In this document: positions 44,966 through 53,515 of the stretch, piece by piece
How positions within the stretch are numbered: position 1 is the first letter of the stretch
Layout: every line of letters starts with the position of its first letter
DNA from: Pseudomonas fluorescens
GTDB taxonomy: Bacteria; Pseudomonadota; Gammaproteobacteria; Pseudomonadales; Pseudomonadaceae
NCBI RefSeq assembly: GCF_018614655.1
Contig: NZ_JAGGOG010000014.1
Span: 341,166-405,165, forward strand
Direction: 5' to 3'
DNA: 64,000 nt
Made by a program: the position numbers and the translations under genes
Notes under the pieces: model-generated
What the model was told of the DNA's origin: nothing
Seen by the model: the letters and a program-made list of their open reading frames with translations, nothing else
The model's database searches: none

Positions 44966-46171
44966 TCAGAGGCGTTCGATAATAGTGGCGATACCCATGC
45001 CACCGCCGACACACAGCGTGGCCAGGCCATAGCGCTGCTGGCGCACCTCCAGCTCGTCGAGCAGAGTGCCGAGGATCGCGCACCCTGTCGCGCCCAAGGG
45101 ATGGCCCATGGCAATGGAGCCACCATTGACATTGACCCGGGCGGCATCAATGCCCATGTCCTTGATGAACTTGAGCACCACCGAGGCAAAGGCTTCGTTG
45201 ACTTCGAACAGGTCGATGTCTTCAACCCGCAGGCCGGCTTTGGCCAGGGCTTTGCGGGTGGCCGGCGCCGGGCCGGTGAGCATGATGGTCGGGTCGGTGC
45301 TGGTGACCGCCGTGGCGACAATCCGCGCCCGGGGTTGCAGGCCCAACTCGCGACCGCAGGCGGAGGAACCGATCAGCATCAGCGCGGCACCGTCGACGAT
45401 CCCGGAGCTGTTGCCCGGCGTGTGCACATGGTTGATGCGCTCGACATGGCTGTAGACCCGTAACGCCGTGGCGTCGAAGCCCATCTGCCCCATCATTTCA
45501 AAACTGGGCTTGAGCTTGCCGAGGCCTTCGAGTGTGGAGTCGCCACGGATGAACTCGTCGTGATCCAGCAGCACGATGCCATTCTGGTCGCGCACCGCCA
45601 CCAGCGACTTGTTGAAGGAACCGTCTGACCGTGCCCTCGCCGCTTTCTGCTGGGAGTGCAAGGCAAAGCTATCGACGTCGTGGCGGGTAAAACCCTCCAG
45701 CGTGGCGATCAGGTCGGCACCGATCCCTTGGGGCGTGAAATGGCTGTGCATATTGGTTTGCGGGTCCAGCACCCAGGCGCCACCGTCGCTGCCCATGGGC
45801 ACCCGGGACATGGATTCGACCCCGCCGACCACCACCAGGTCCTCGAACCCGGAGCGTACTTTCATTGCCCCCAGATTGACCGCTTCCAGGCCTGAGGCGC
45901 AGAACCGGTTGATCTGCACACCGGCGACGCTGATGTCCCAGTCGGCCACCAGCGCGGCAGTCTTGGCGATATCTGCGCCCTGATCACCGACCGGGGTGAC
46001 GCAGCCGAGGACGATGTCATCCACTTGCCGGGTGTCGAGGCCGGTGCGCTGTTGCAGCGCCGTCAGCAACCCCGCCACCAGGTTCACCGGTTTGACGCTG
46101 TGCAAGGCGCCATCAGCCTTGCCTTTACCCCGGGGCGTGCGTATCGCATCAAAGATCAAAGCTTGGGTCAT
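44966..46171 (-). CDS. Acetyl-CoA acetyltransferase / 3-ketoacyl-CoA thiolase
   Basis: A 401-residue thiolase. The nucleophile Cys is in [13 protein letters not shown] (about 90), the GGVESMSR segment follows, [15 protein letters not shown] supplies the His, and a C-terminal CVGGGMG supplies the second Cys. It cleaves 3-ketoacyl-CoA to acetyl-CoA. It is the first gene of the two-gene operon with the FadB-like enzyme. Confidence 0.93.
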   Translation of the reverse strand: MTQALIFDAIRTPRGKGKADGALHSVKPVNLVAGLLTALQQRTGLDTRQVDDIVLGCVTPVGDQGADIAKTAALVADWDISVAGVQINRFCASGLEAVNLGAMKVRSGFEDLVVVGGVESMSRVPMGSDGGAWVLDPQTNMHSHFTPQGIGADLIATLEGFTRHDVDSFALHSQQKAARARSDGSFNKSLVAVRDQNGIVLLDHDEFIRGDSTLEGLGKLKPSFEMMGQMGFDATALRVYSHVERINHVHTPGNSSGIVDGAALMLIGSSACGRELGLQPRARIVATAVTSTDPTIMLTGPAPATRKALAKAGLRVEDIDLFEVNEAFASVVLKFIKDMGIDAARVNVNGGSIAMGHPLGATGCAILGTLLDELEVRQQRYGLATLCVGGGMGIATIIERL

Positions 46172-46594
46172 GACGTCCTCGAACCACTGTGCAATGAAGC
46201 TCTCAAGGTGAGAGCCGACCGTGCTCTTACCTTAAGCGCAGGGGCGGCGGATTCAATGACCGAAGCGCTCATTGACCTTGACGGTCACGCTCAGACGAAC
46301 GGTAGGAGGCTACTGGAAATGGCTGATTAATCGTTTTAGCTGTCTAGCCCTAGGGCTGCCGCCAAGATGGCGATAGGCCTCATGCTTTTTTTAAAGGTTT
46401 TTGATCTTAGCTGATATGAAATGGATCTAAGCCACGAACGACAAGGGCTCTAAGGTTGACTTTGTAGGAACTGTATGAGGTTGCTGCCGGGTCTTGCTGG
46501 AGCAACTGTAAGAAAAGGTTCATGTAGCACCGTCATAGTGAGATGCAACGGCACGCATTTGACGCTCAGGAATAACAACAAAAGGCAGTCAGCC
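46172..46594. other. 423-nt non-coding region upstream of the thiolase operon
   Basis: I find no convincing gene. The segment includes a perfect AGCCCTAGGGCT palindrome (46346-46357), a GCCGCC...GGCGA hairpin and a T-run at about 46384, which may form a terminator on the plus strand. The thiolase promoter should lie near the right of the gene, but I cannot define it. Confidence 0.4.
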
Positions 46595-46690
46595 ATGTTC
46601 AAACAATCGAAAGTACGCCAAGCGGGACTTATCCTCTTCGCCACCACCCTGATTCTAATTTTGCCCAACCTGACCAAGGTCATTGGGTGA
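46595..46690 (+). CDS. Small hydrophobic peptide, 31 residues
   Basis: A 31-residue frame beginning MFKQSKVRQAG with a hydrophobic core LILFATTLILILPN, a single predicted membrane helix and a basic N-terminus. AAAAGGCAG precedes the ATG as a weak ribosome binding site. I recall similar short proteins annotated as hypothetical in other Pseudomonas but cannot verify this. Function unknown. It may be a bona fide small membrane protein. Confidence 0.5.
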   Translation: MFKQSKVRQAGLILFATTLILILPNLTKVIG

Positions 46691-46877
46691 CTGACCCCAC
46701 CCCTACAGGCGGCGCGAGTGCAGCGCCAGGATCGCAGCCTTTGGCAGCTCCTACCGGGAAATTGCGTACAGCTGTCCCGTTATAGGGGCTGCCTTTTTGC
46801 GTGCCGGTTTTTGGTTGATTTGCGGTATCGTTAGCCACGATTTCGGCCTTTGGATACAAGGTCGACGCTCCCTACAG

Positions 46878-47693
46878 ATGGGCCCGCCCTTGAAATACAC
46901 CCTCGCTTTCCTGACCCTGCTGCTGACCTTGCCGGCCTCTGCCGCGCAGTTGACCATTGAACTGGATCACGCCAGTAAAACGTGGCAAACCGCTGACCTG
47001 CTCAAACACCCGGATGTGCGAACAGTGCAGATCGTCGATGACGTTTCCTACAAGCGCCAGATGACTTATCGCGCCGTTCCTTTGGCAGTGTTGCTGCCAG
47101 GCCTCAAGCCGCAAAACCATCTGCAGGCGGTGGCCCTGGACGGCTTTGCCGCAGAGTTGAGCGTAGGCCCGTTGCTGGAAAAAACCGGTGCCCAAGCCTG
47201 GCTGGCGGTGGAAGATCCGGCCCGTCCTTGGCCGAAGCTGGGGGATGACAAACCCAGTGCGGGGCCGTTTTATCTGGTCTGGACTGACCCGCAGGTGGGC
47301 CATATCAGCCCGGAGCAGTGGCCGTTTCAGATTTCTGCAATCAAGCAGTTGAAGACCGTAGCCGAGCGTTTTCCAGCACTGTTGCCGGATCCGAAGCTGG
47401 CAGCCGATGACCCGATCAACCAGGGGTTTGCGCTGTTCCAGAAAAACTGCATGGCGTGTCACCGCTTGAATGGCGCAGGCGATGCGCAAGTGGGGCCGGA
47501 TTTGAATATCCCCTACAGCCCCACGGAATATTTCAGCGGCGATTTCCTCAAGCGCTACATCCGTGATCCCCAGAGCCTGAGACGCTGGCCCCAGGCGAAG
47601 ATGCCGGCGTTTGCTGCCAGTGTGTTGCCGGACAGTGAGCTGGATTTACTGGTGGGATATTTGAAGCACATGGCAGACAGAAAACAGCCCTAG
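46878..47693 (+). CDS. Periplasmic cytochrome c with molybdopterin-oxidoreductase-like N-terminal domain
   Basis: A 271-residue exported protein. The signal peptide is about residues 1-23 (cleavage after ASA). A beta-rich domain (residues about 30-175) resembles the molybdopterin-dependent oxidoreductase fold and is followed by a c-type haem motif CMACH (about residue 193) and a late Met in AKMPAF as candidate sixth ligand. The partner and substrate are unknown. The ATG at 46878 places the signal peptide at the start. Confidence 0.85.
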   Translation: MGPPLKYTLAFLTLLLTLPASAAQLTIELDHASKTWQTADLLKHPDVRTVQIVDDVSYKRQMTYRAVPLAVLLPGLKPQNHLQAVALDGFAAELSVGPLLEKTGAQAWLAVEDPARPWPKLGDDKPSAGPFYLVWTDPQVGHISPEQWPFQISAIKQLKTVAERFPALLPDPKLAADDPINQGFALFQKNCMACHRLNGAGDAQVGPDLNIPYSPTEYFSGDFLKRYIRDPQSLRRWPQAKMPAFAASVLPDSELDLLVGYLKHMADRKQP

Positions 47694-47740
47694 ATACCGC
47701 CTTGAACCCCACAGGACAAATAACCCAACTGGGTCACCGC

Positions 47741-47876
47741 GTAGCAGCTGCCGAGCTCCCGCGAGGCTGCGTAGGGGGCGACGCCACTCCTTCTGACTTT
47801 GGAAGTGTCGGGGGTTCGGCTTTCTGTTTGTGGTGTGGCTTTACGTAGCCTCGCTGGCGCTCGACAACTGCTACGT
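47741..47876. repeat. Inverted repeat, GTAGCAGCTG/CGAGGCTGCG family
   Basis: Left arm GTAGCAGCTGCCGAGCTCCC with GCGAGGCTGCG, and the complementary right arm ACGTAGCCTCG through AACTGCTACG, enclose about 60 nt. The same sequence type appears at 52363 and at the right edge (63985), so it is a second interspersed repeat family, distinct from the REPs. Confidence 0.75.
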
Positions 47877-47896
47877 AATATCAGGCACCAGAAGCC

Positions 47897-48700
47897 TTAT
47901 TGCTGCTGCACCGAAATCACCGGCGTCGGCGCCACAAACACCTTGGCATGCATCTGCTCATGCCCTCCTCCACGGCGCATCCCGCGCACCGGACATGCAT
48001 CCAGGTAATCCAGCCCGACGGCCAATTTCAAATGCCGCTCGGGCCGGGCAAGCTGATTGGTCACATCAAAGCTGTACCAGGCGTCATCCAACCAGGCTTC
48101 GGCCCAGGCATGGCTGGCCAGGTGTTCGCTGTCTTCAGTGTACAAATACCCCGACACATACCGCGCCGGAATTCCCAGGCTGCGAGCGCACGCCAAAAAG
48201 GCGTGAGTATGGTCCTGGCAGACTCCGGCGCGACCGGCGAATGCCTGGGCGGCGCAGGTGTCAACTTCAGTAGCTCCCGGTGAATAGGTCATGTACTGGT
48301 TGAGCGCATGCATCAGGTCGATCAGCGCACTGCGGTCCCGGCGCTGATGGCACTGTTTTTCGGCAAAACTGCGCAGGGCCTCATCGGGTTCGGTCAAGCG
48401 CGTGCAACGTAGAAATGGGAATGCCGATTGGCTCTCATGCTCGGCCTCGCGCAACTCATCGATGTCCACCTGGCCGCGGGCACCGATGATGATCGCTTCG
48501 TGAGGTTCGTCCATGGTCAACACATGCAAGATATTGCCGAACGGGTCCAACTGCGCCCGCACGGGCCGGGGCAAGTCCAGTTGCCAGCTCAGGACGTGCT
48601 GGCGCTCGCTGTCGTGAGGCGTCAGGCGCAGGTACTGGATGCTGGCACGTACTTGGTCTTCGTAGTGGTAGGTGGTTTCGTGGCTGATGGAGAGTCTCAT
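47897..48700 (-). CDS. Transglutaminase-like protein
   Basis: A 267-residue protein with an N-terminal bacterial transglutaminase-like domain (LSISHETTYHYEDQVRASIQYLRLTP) and a complete triad: Cys in AGVCQDHTH, His in LASHAWAEAW, Asp in YSFDVTN. It is the third gene of an operon with the alpha-E and circularly permuted ATP-grasp proteins. Its ATG overlaps the alpha-E stop (ATGA). Its role is probably peptide hydrolysis or transfer coupled to the ligase, but no substrate is established. Confidence 0.88.
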   Translation of the reverse strand: MRLSISHETTYHYEDQVRASIQYLRLTPHDSERQHVLSWQLDLPRPVRAQLDPFGNILHVLTMDEPHEAIIIGARGQVDIDELREAEHESQSAFPFLRCTRLTEPDEALRSFAEKQCHQRRDRSALIDLMHALNQYMTYSPGATEVDTCAAQAFAGRAGVCQDHTHAFLACARSLGIPARYVSGYLYTEDSEHLASHAWAEAWLDDAWYSFDVTNQLARPERHLKLAVGLDYLDACPVRGMRRGGGHEQMHAKVFVAPTPVISVQQQ

Positions 48701-49647
48701 GCCGCCTCCAGGTAGGAACTGTGAATAGCGTTACCCAACTGGCGAACCAGCGGGATGAAGTCGGTCAGCCAGGCGTGCAGGCCTTCCTCGAGGATTTCGT
48801 CAATGGCGGTAAAGCGCAGGCGCGCGTCCATCTCGGCGGCCAGGCGTTGGGCCGGGCGGCCGTTGACGCCGGGCAGGCTGGCGAGAATCTGGTCGATCTC
48901 TTCGCTGCAGGCCCGCAGTGAACGCGGGACATCGGCCCGCAACAGCAACAGTTCGGCCACTTGTCGTGCGCCGGGAGCATCGCGGTAGATCTCGGTGTAG
49001 GCCTCGAACGAAGACAAGGCCCGCAACAATGCACTCCACTGGTAATACGCATGGGCCGTGCCATCAGTGACAGCCTCGGCCTGGTCACCGGCCATTTCGT
49101 AGCGGGCATCCAACAGGCGCAGGGTGTTATCAGCCCGCTCGATAAACGTACCCAGGCGAATAAAACGAAAGGCGTCATTGCGCATGATGGTGCCGTAGGT
49201 GGCGCCGCGGAACAGGTGGGAGCGCTCCTTGACCCACTCGCAAAATCGGCTCATGCCGTAGCGGCTCAGGCCCTGCTGGGCAATGCCGCGAATTTCCAGC
49301 CAGGTGGCGTTGATGTTTTCCCACATGTCGGCGGTTATTCGCCCACGTACCGCATGGGCACTGGCACGGGCAGCACCGAGGCAGCTGTAGATGCTCGCCG
49401 GGTTGGCCGCATCTAGGGCAAAAAAATGCAGCAACCGTTCGGCGTGCAACTCACCGTGACGCTCGTGGTAGTCATCAAGGGTGCCGGTGATCAGCAGCGG
49501 CATGGCCAGTTCATGCAGGCCATCGCCGCGCCCGTCCTGGGGCATCAACGACAGGGAATAACTGACATCGAGCATCCGCGCGAGGTTTTCCGCTCGCTCC
49601 AGGTAACGCGACATCCAGTACAAGTCCGAGGCAGTTCGACTCAACAT
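48697..49647 (-). CDS. Alpha-E domain (DUF403) protein
   Basis: A 316-residue, almost all-helical alpha-E protein beginning MLSRTASDLYWMSRYLERAENLARML, the family signature. It usually accompanies a circularly permuted ATP-grasp and a transglutaminase and is thought to be part of a peptide-forming or modifying system. No catalytic site is known. The ATG at 49647 is preferred over an upstream start 15 nt earlier. It follows the ATP-grasp gene by 4 nt. Confidence 0.9.
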   Translation of the reverse strand: MLSRTASDLYWMSRYLERAENLARMLDVSYSLSLMPQDGRGDGLHELAMPLLITGTLDDYHERHGELHAERLLHFFALDAANPASIYSCLGAARASAHAVRGRITADMWENINATWLEIRGIAQQGLSRYGMSRFCEWVKERSHLFRGATYGTIMRNDAFRFIRLGTFIERADNTLRLLDARYEMAGDQAEAVTDGTAHAYYQWSALLRALSSFEAYTEIYRDAPGARQVAELLLLRADVPRSLRACSEEIDQILASLPGVNGRPAQRLAAEMDARLRFTAIDEILEEGLHAWLTDFIPLVRQLGNAIHSSYLEAA

Positions 49648-49651
49648 AGCT

Positions 49652-51061
49652 TTAATCCTCAACCACCCAGGTGTCTTTGGTACCGCCGCCCTGGGACGAG
49701 TTGACCACCAGCGAACCTTCCCGCAGCGCCACTCGGGTCAGGCCACCAGGCACCACGCGGGTTTCCTTGCCTGAGAGCACGAACGGCCGCAGGTCGATAT
49801 GGCGCGGGGCAATGCCGTTTTCGACAAAGGTCGGACAGGTGGATAAACACAGCGTCGGCTGGGCAATATAGGCATGCGGCTTGGCCTTGATTCGCGCGCG
49901 GAACGCTTCAATTTCCGCCGCACTGGCGGCTGGACCGACCAGCATTCCGTAGCCGCCGGAGCCTTGGGTTTCCTTGACCACCAATTCCGACAGGTTAGCC
50001 AGCACGTAAGACAATTCGTCAGCCTTGCGACACTGGAAGGTCGGGACGTTCTTCAGTATTGGCTCTTCATCCAGGTAGAAACGGATCATCTCGGTGACGA
50101 AGGGATACACCGACTTGTCATCCGCCACCCCGGTGCCAATCGCATTGGCCAGCACCACATTGCCCGAACGATACGCCGCCAACAGGCCCGGCACGCCGAG
50201 CATGGAATCCGGGTTGAAGGCCAGCGGGTCGAGGAAGGTGTCGTCGAGGCGGCGGTAAATCACATCGACTGCTTTCGGACCGTCGGTGGTGCGCATGAAG
50301 ACGCGGTCATCCCTTACAAACAGATCGGCACCTTCCACCAACTCCACGCCCATTTCCCGGGCCAGGAATGCATGCTCGAAGAACGCGCTGTTGAAGCGTC
50401 CGGGGGTCAATACCACCACGCTGGGGTTATCCAGCGGGCTGGAGCTTTTCAAGGTGTCGAGCAGCAAGTTGGGATAGTGATCAATCGGCGCAATGCGCTG
50501 GGCGGCGAACAGCTCGGGGAACAGGCGCATCATCATTTTGCGGTCTTCCAGCATGTAGCTGACGCCGCTGGGAGTGCGCAGGTTGTCTTCGAGGACGTAG
50601 TAAGTGCCGTCGCCATCCCGTACGAGGTCGACGCCGGAGATGTGGGAATAGATATCGCGATGTAAATCCAGGCCCTGCATGGCCAGTTGGTACTGCTCGT
50701 TGGCCAGCACCTGTTCGGCGGGAATAATCCCGGCCTTGATGATCCGTTGTTCGTGGTACAGGTCGGCGAGGAACATGTTCAGCGCCTTGACCCGCTGAAT
50801 GCAGCCGCGCTCGACAATTCGCCACTCGCTGGCTGGAATGCTGCGGGGAATGGTGTCGAAGGGAATCAGCCGTTCGGTGCCTTGCTCGTCCCCGTACAAC
50901 GTGAACGTGATACCGGCGCGGTGGAACAGCAGATCGGCTTCGCGCCGACGCTGGGCCAGCAACTCGGCAGGCGTCTCGGCCAACCAGCGGGCGAACTCAC
51001 GGTAATGGGGGCGAACCCGCCCTGCCCCGTCGTACATCTCATCATAATAAGTGCGGATCAT
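49652..51061 (-). CDS. Circularly permuted type 2 ATP-grasp protein
   Basis: A 469-residue protein of the DUF404/DUF407 family. It has IYSHISGVDLVRDGDGTYYVLEDNLRTPSG (acidic metal ligands), VVLTPGRFNSAFFEHAFLA and a C-terminal VVKETQGSGGYGMLVGP ATP-binding segment, giving the permuted order. It is the first gene of the ligase/alpha-E/transglutaminase operon. The start at 51061 is supported by AAGGAG 6 nt upstream; a longer frame starts at 51124. Confidence 0.9.
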   Translation of the reverse strand: MIRTYYDEMYDGAGRVRPHYREFARWLAETPAELLAQRRREADLLFHRAGITFTLYGDEQGTERLIPFDTIPRSIPASEWRIVERGCIQRVKALNMFLADLYHEQRIIKAGIIPAEQVLANEQYQLAMQGLDLHRDIYSHISGVDLVRDGDGTYYVLEDNLRTPSGVSYMLEDRKMMMRLFPELFAAQRIAPIDHYPNLLLDTLKSSSPLDNPSVVVLTPGRFNSAFFEHAFLAREMGVELVEGADLFVRDDRVFMRTTDGPKAVDVIYRRLDDTFLDPLAFNPDSMLGVPGLLAAYRSGNVVLANAIGTGVADDKSVYPFVTEMIRFYLDEEPILKNVPTFQCRKADELSYVLANLSELVVKETQGSGGYGMLVGPAASAAEIEAFRARIKAKPHAYIAQPTLCLSTCPTFVENGIAPRHIDLRPFVLSGKETRVVPGGLTRVALREGSLVVNSSQGGGTKDTWVVED

Positions 51062-51289
51062 GCCGTACTCCTTGTCACCCGGACGCAAGAACCATCGCAA
51101 GGCCCGTGCCAGCGGCATAAACACTTAAGTATCAATCGGTTGGATATAGCCGAACGGCCAGCCGCACCGTCCCGGTGCAGCAAATGCCAAGCGTCTCGCC
51201 CCACGCCTCATTGCGACGCAGGCTTTGACTATCAACAGCATAGCCAGAGTTGATTTCACTGCCCGCCAAACCCTGAGGATAATCGCCCT

Positions 51290-51421
51290 CATCAGCTGAA
51301 CAGGACACGTCCTACAGCATCACCTATTGCACCCCCGGTAACTTGGTACCTCGTGTACCGACCGGTTCCCCTTCATGTCCGGTCTTCCCTTTTGGCCACC
51401 CCGCTCGGGTGGCCTTTTTTT
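51290..51421 (+). ncRNA. Candidate small RNA ending in a strong terminator
   Basis: There is no open gene on the plus strand between the ATP-grasp and rraB genes, yet a strong plus-only terminator (51394-51421) is present. Upstream are a GGTAC/GTACC hairpin (51345-51359) and a GACCGG/CCGGTC hairpin (51360-51384). A GATAAT box at 51278-51283 could be a -10 element, with a weak -35. A structured transcript of about 130 nt is implied. I recognise no known family. Confidence 0.45.
51394..51421 (+). terminator. Rho-independent terminator of the candidate sRNA
   Basis: GGCCACCC-CGCTC-GGGTGGCC followed by seven T residues. The minus strand lacks a T-tract, so it works only in the plus direction, and no CDS on that strand precedes it. 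Confidence 0.85.
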
Positions 51422-51497
51422 GTGCAGGATATTTGCGACAGCACAAACAAAATCGGCCGACCCAAGGGTCAGCCGATACGCTGTGGTGTTCTTCACG

Positions 51498-51839
51498 CTA
51501 CATGGGTAACCCACGCACCTCCTGCTTCACGCCCCATCCCTCGATGATGCCGCCCAGAGGCTCGACCACCGCCTCAAAGTCTTGCTCAAAGTCTCCTATG
51601 CCGTCGTAGGTGGCGAACATTACTTTGCTCAGTTCCAGGTACCAGGCACCGTCGTCCCGCACGCTCACCTGGGCATTGAGGGATTCCCCACGAAATCGAC
51701 CCGCAGCCCTGCGCGCCCGGGCTTCATCCGGGAAAATGGCGTAGAACTCGATGGGGTGGAAACGTGAGAAGTCAAAGCCGCCCTCTTTCATGCGGCGCAA
51801 CACGTTGGTGCTGATGTCTTCTTGATAGGCTGTGCTCAT
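51498..51839 (-). CDS. rraB: RNase E inhibitor RraB
   Basis: A 113-residue protein with the RraB layout: IEFYAIFPDEARARRAAGRF, a conserved WYLELSKVM strand and a FEQDFEAVVEPLGGIIEGWG C-terminal helix. RraB binds RNase E and remodels degradosome activity. With rraA at 3.1 kb, the window carries both RNase E regulators, about 48 kb apart. It is convergent with the candidate sRNA. Confidence 0.85.
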   Translation of the reverse strand: MSTAYQEDISTNVLRRMKEGGFDFSRFHPIEFYAIFPDEARARRAAGRFRGESLNAQVSVRDDGAWYLELSKVMFATYDGIGDFEQDFEAVVEPLGGIIEGWGVKQEVRGLPM

Positions 51840-52052
51840 GAAACGTCCTCCTCAAACTGATGGATAGACTTTCCGTGCTTCCCAAACCCCGTGCTCGAAC
51901 GGCACAGGTAAACCGGTAATGACATCACCGCAGGAAAACAAGCATGTAGCTGACAAGACCAGACCTTAGCGATTCATTCGCTGATCTCCCTTGCAGAGTA
52001 GCGCGAAGCTATCACCTCCACCAGAGGCGGTTGAATGGCAGACAGGGAATGT

Positions 52053-52289
52053 TCAGGCGACGGGGGTAATGCTGAGGATTTGGATGCTGTTCTGGGTTTT
52101 CAGGCTCTTGACCGTTGGCTCATCGGTGCGGCCATCCAGGTCGTTAAGGTCCAGCTCGGCCGCCACGGGCAGCAGCTTGGCGCGGATCAGTTGGGCAGCG
52201 TCTTCGAGACTGGGTTTTTCGGTGCAGGTGAACTGCTCCACAGACTGGACGCCGTGATCGTCAACGAAGGTGATGTTCCACGTTTGCAT
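52053..52289 (-). CDS. Conserved small protein of unknown function
   Basis: A 78-residue protein beginning MQTWNITFVDDHGVQSVEQF, with a GGAGG ribosome binding site before the ATG. A small alpha/beta protein is suggested by alternating hydrophobics and the AAQLIRAKLLPVAAE helix. I do not recognise a family. The frame extends upstream, but the RBS decides the start at 52289. Confidence 0.7.
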   Translation of the reverse strand: MQTWNITFVDDHGVQSVEQFTCTEKPSLEDAAQLIRAKLLPVAAELDLNDLDGRTDEPTVKSLKTQNSIQILSITPVA

Positions 52290-52362
52290 CAGTGCCTCCT
52301 CGATAGAACCCATGGATGGGCTTACAGATATCTGGACCTTGGGGCACTGACAATCGTTCAAA

Positions 52363-52446
52363 CTGTAGCCGCTGCCGAGATACGAGGCTGCGATGCGGTC
52401 CGCAGGAGCGCCCCATCGCAGCCTCGTGCCTCGTCAGCGGCTACAG
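52363..52446. repeat. Inverted repeat, GTAGCcGCTG/CGAGGCTGCG family
   Basis: CTGTAGCCGCTGCCGAG with ACGAGGCTGCGATG, and the complementary arm CATCGCAGCCTCGTG through CAGCGGCTACAG, form a long hairpin of the same family as the element at 47741. Confidence 0.8.
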
Positions 52447-52451
52447 GGTGC

Positions 52452-53057
52452 TTACTTCTCGGCGCGCTCTTTGAGCGCTTTCAAGGTATTGAACGGCGCA
52501 TCTACGACGAACTTGTTGGCCAACCATGACGGCACGCTGCCGCCTGGCTCGGTGTGCACCTGGTAGGTCACTTCGGTCAGGTCAGCGCCTTTAGGCACCA
52601 GTTTCCAGAAACCTTCGACCTGGGCAACACGTACATAGTCCTTCACTTCCGGCTGGTAGGTCGGCACTTCCAACAACTTGCGGGTCACGCTGCCGTCTGC
52701 CGCCTTGGTGGTGGTGATTTCCAGGATCGAGTCACGATCCGACACCGGGAACGGCGCCTTGAACTGGGTATAGGTCCAGCTCTTGTCACCTTCCTGCTTG
52801 AGCAGTTTTTGCGACTTGCATTCGTGGATCCAGGAGCAGGCGCCCGCCACGTCTTCCTGCAAGGCCTGAATCTTGGCCAGCGGCGCCTTGATCACGGTCA
52901 CACCGCGATACGCCTTGTATTTGGAACCGGCGACTTCACTCAAAGACACTTTGATGCCGTCTTCATCCTTGGCCGTTTGCCAGTCTTCAGCCTGCGCCGT
53001 GGCGGCAAACAAAACCGTAAAACCGCACAACACAGCCATTCGTTTCAGCGAACCCAT
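52452..53057 (-). CDS. START/SRPBCC-fold periplasmic protein
   Basis: A 201-residue protein. The signal peptide is about residues 1-22 (cleavage after AQA). The remainder resembles a START domain (WQTAKDEDGIKVSLSEVAGSKYKAYRGVT; WTYTQFKAPFPVSDRDSILEI), a lipid or hydrophobic ligand pocket. No ligand is known. It overlaps no neighbour and is followed downstream by the inverted repeat at 52363. Confidence 0.83.
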   Translation of the reverse strand: MGSLKRMAVLCGFTVLFAATAQAEDWQTAKDEDGIKVSLSEVAGSKYKAYRGVTVIKAPLAKIQALQEDVAGACSWIHECKSQKLLKQEGDKSWTYTQFKAPFPVSDRDSILEITTTKAADGSVTRKLLEVPTYQPEVKDYVRVAQVEGFWKLVPKGADLTEVTYQVHTEPGGSVPSWLANKFVVDAPFNTLKALKERAEK

Positions 53058-53098
53058 TGTTTTATTCCTTATTGTTGAAGTTCCGACAGTAAAGCCCA

Positions 53099-53353
53099 CT
53101 AAGCCGCCGTCATCTGCTCCCACCAGCCGATCAACCTGATCGCTTCTTCCTGGCTGTTGCCACACACCTCTATGTCCGCCTCAAACGCACTGCAGACCGC
53201 TGGCCGTTCCGGCAACCCGAACAGTTGGCACAGCTGTTCGACCGACAGATGCAGGCAGCGTTCGCCCGCCGGTTTGCCTTGGGGCATACCGGGTAGCGGT
53301 GAACTGATGGAGGGGGCAATGCAGCATGCACCACAGCCTTCACGGCATTTCAT
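53099..53353 (-). CDS. YkgJ-family cysteine cluster protein
   Basis: An 84-residue protein with the Cys pattern MKCREGCGACCIAP at the start and further Cys residues (CLHL, LCQLF, ERPAVCSAF, EVCGNS). This resembles the YkgJ zinc/iron cluster family, thought to bind a metal. Function unknown. Confidence 0.85.
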   Translation of the reverse strand: MKCREGCGACCIAPSISSPLPGMPQGKPAGERCLHLSVEQLCQLFGLPERPAVCSAFEADIEVCGNSQEEAIRLIGWWEQMTAA

Positions 53354-53515
53354 GACGAGCAGATCCTCGACGACTAAGTATTAATGGCCAGGCTAGAGTA
53401 CGCCCTTAAACGTCTGTTTTAAATTGGCTTAACAGGGGTTTTTCGCGCAAAACCAATGTGACTGACCAGTCTGCGACAGAAGGTCAGCTGTCCACGTCAC
53501 GTTTACAGGCAGGGT

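Noticed and set aside
42805..45321. Apparent 838-residue fusion of FadB-like enzyme and thiolase
   Set aside because: The extra N-terminal part is an off-frame reading of the thiolase gene. The true FadB-like start is the ATG at 44949, after the thiolase stop at 44966.
46025..46330. 101-codon plus-strand frame beside the thiolase gene
   Set aside because: Most of it is antisense to the thiolase 5' end, with no ribosome binding site and no recognisable domain.
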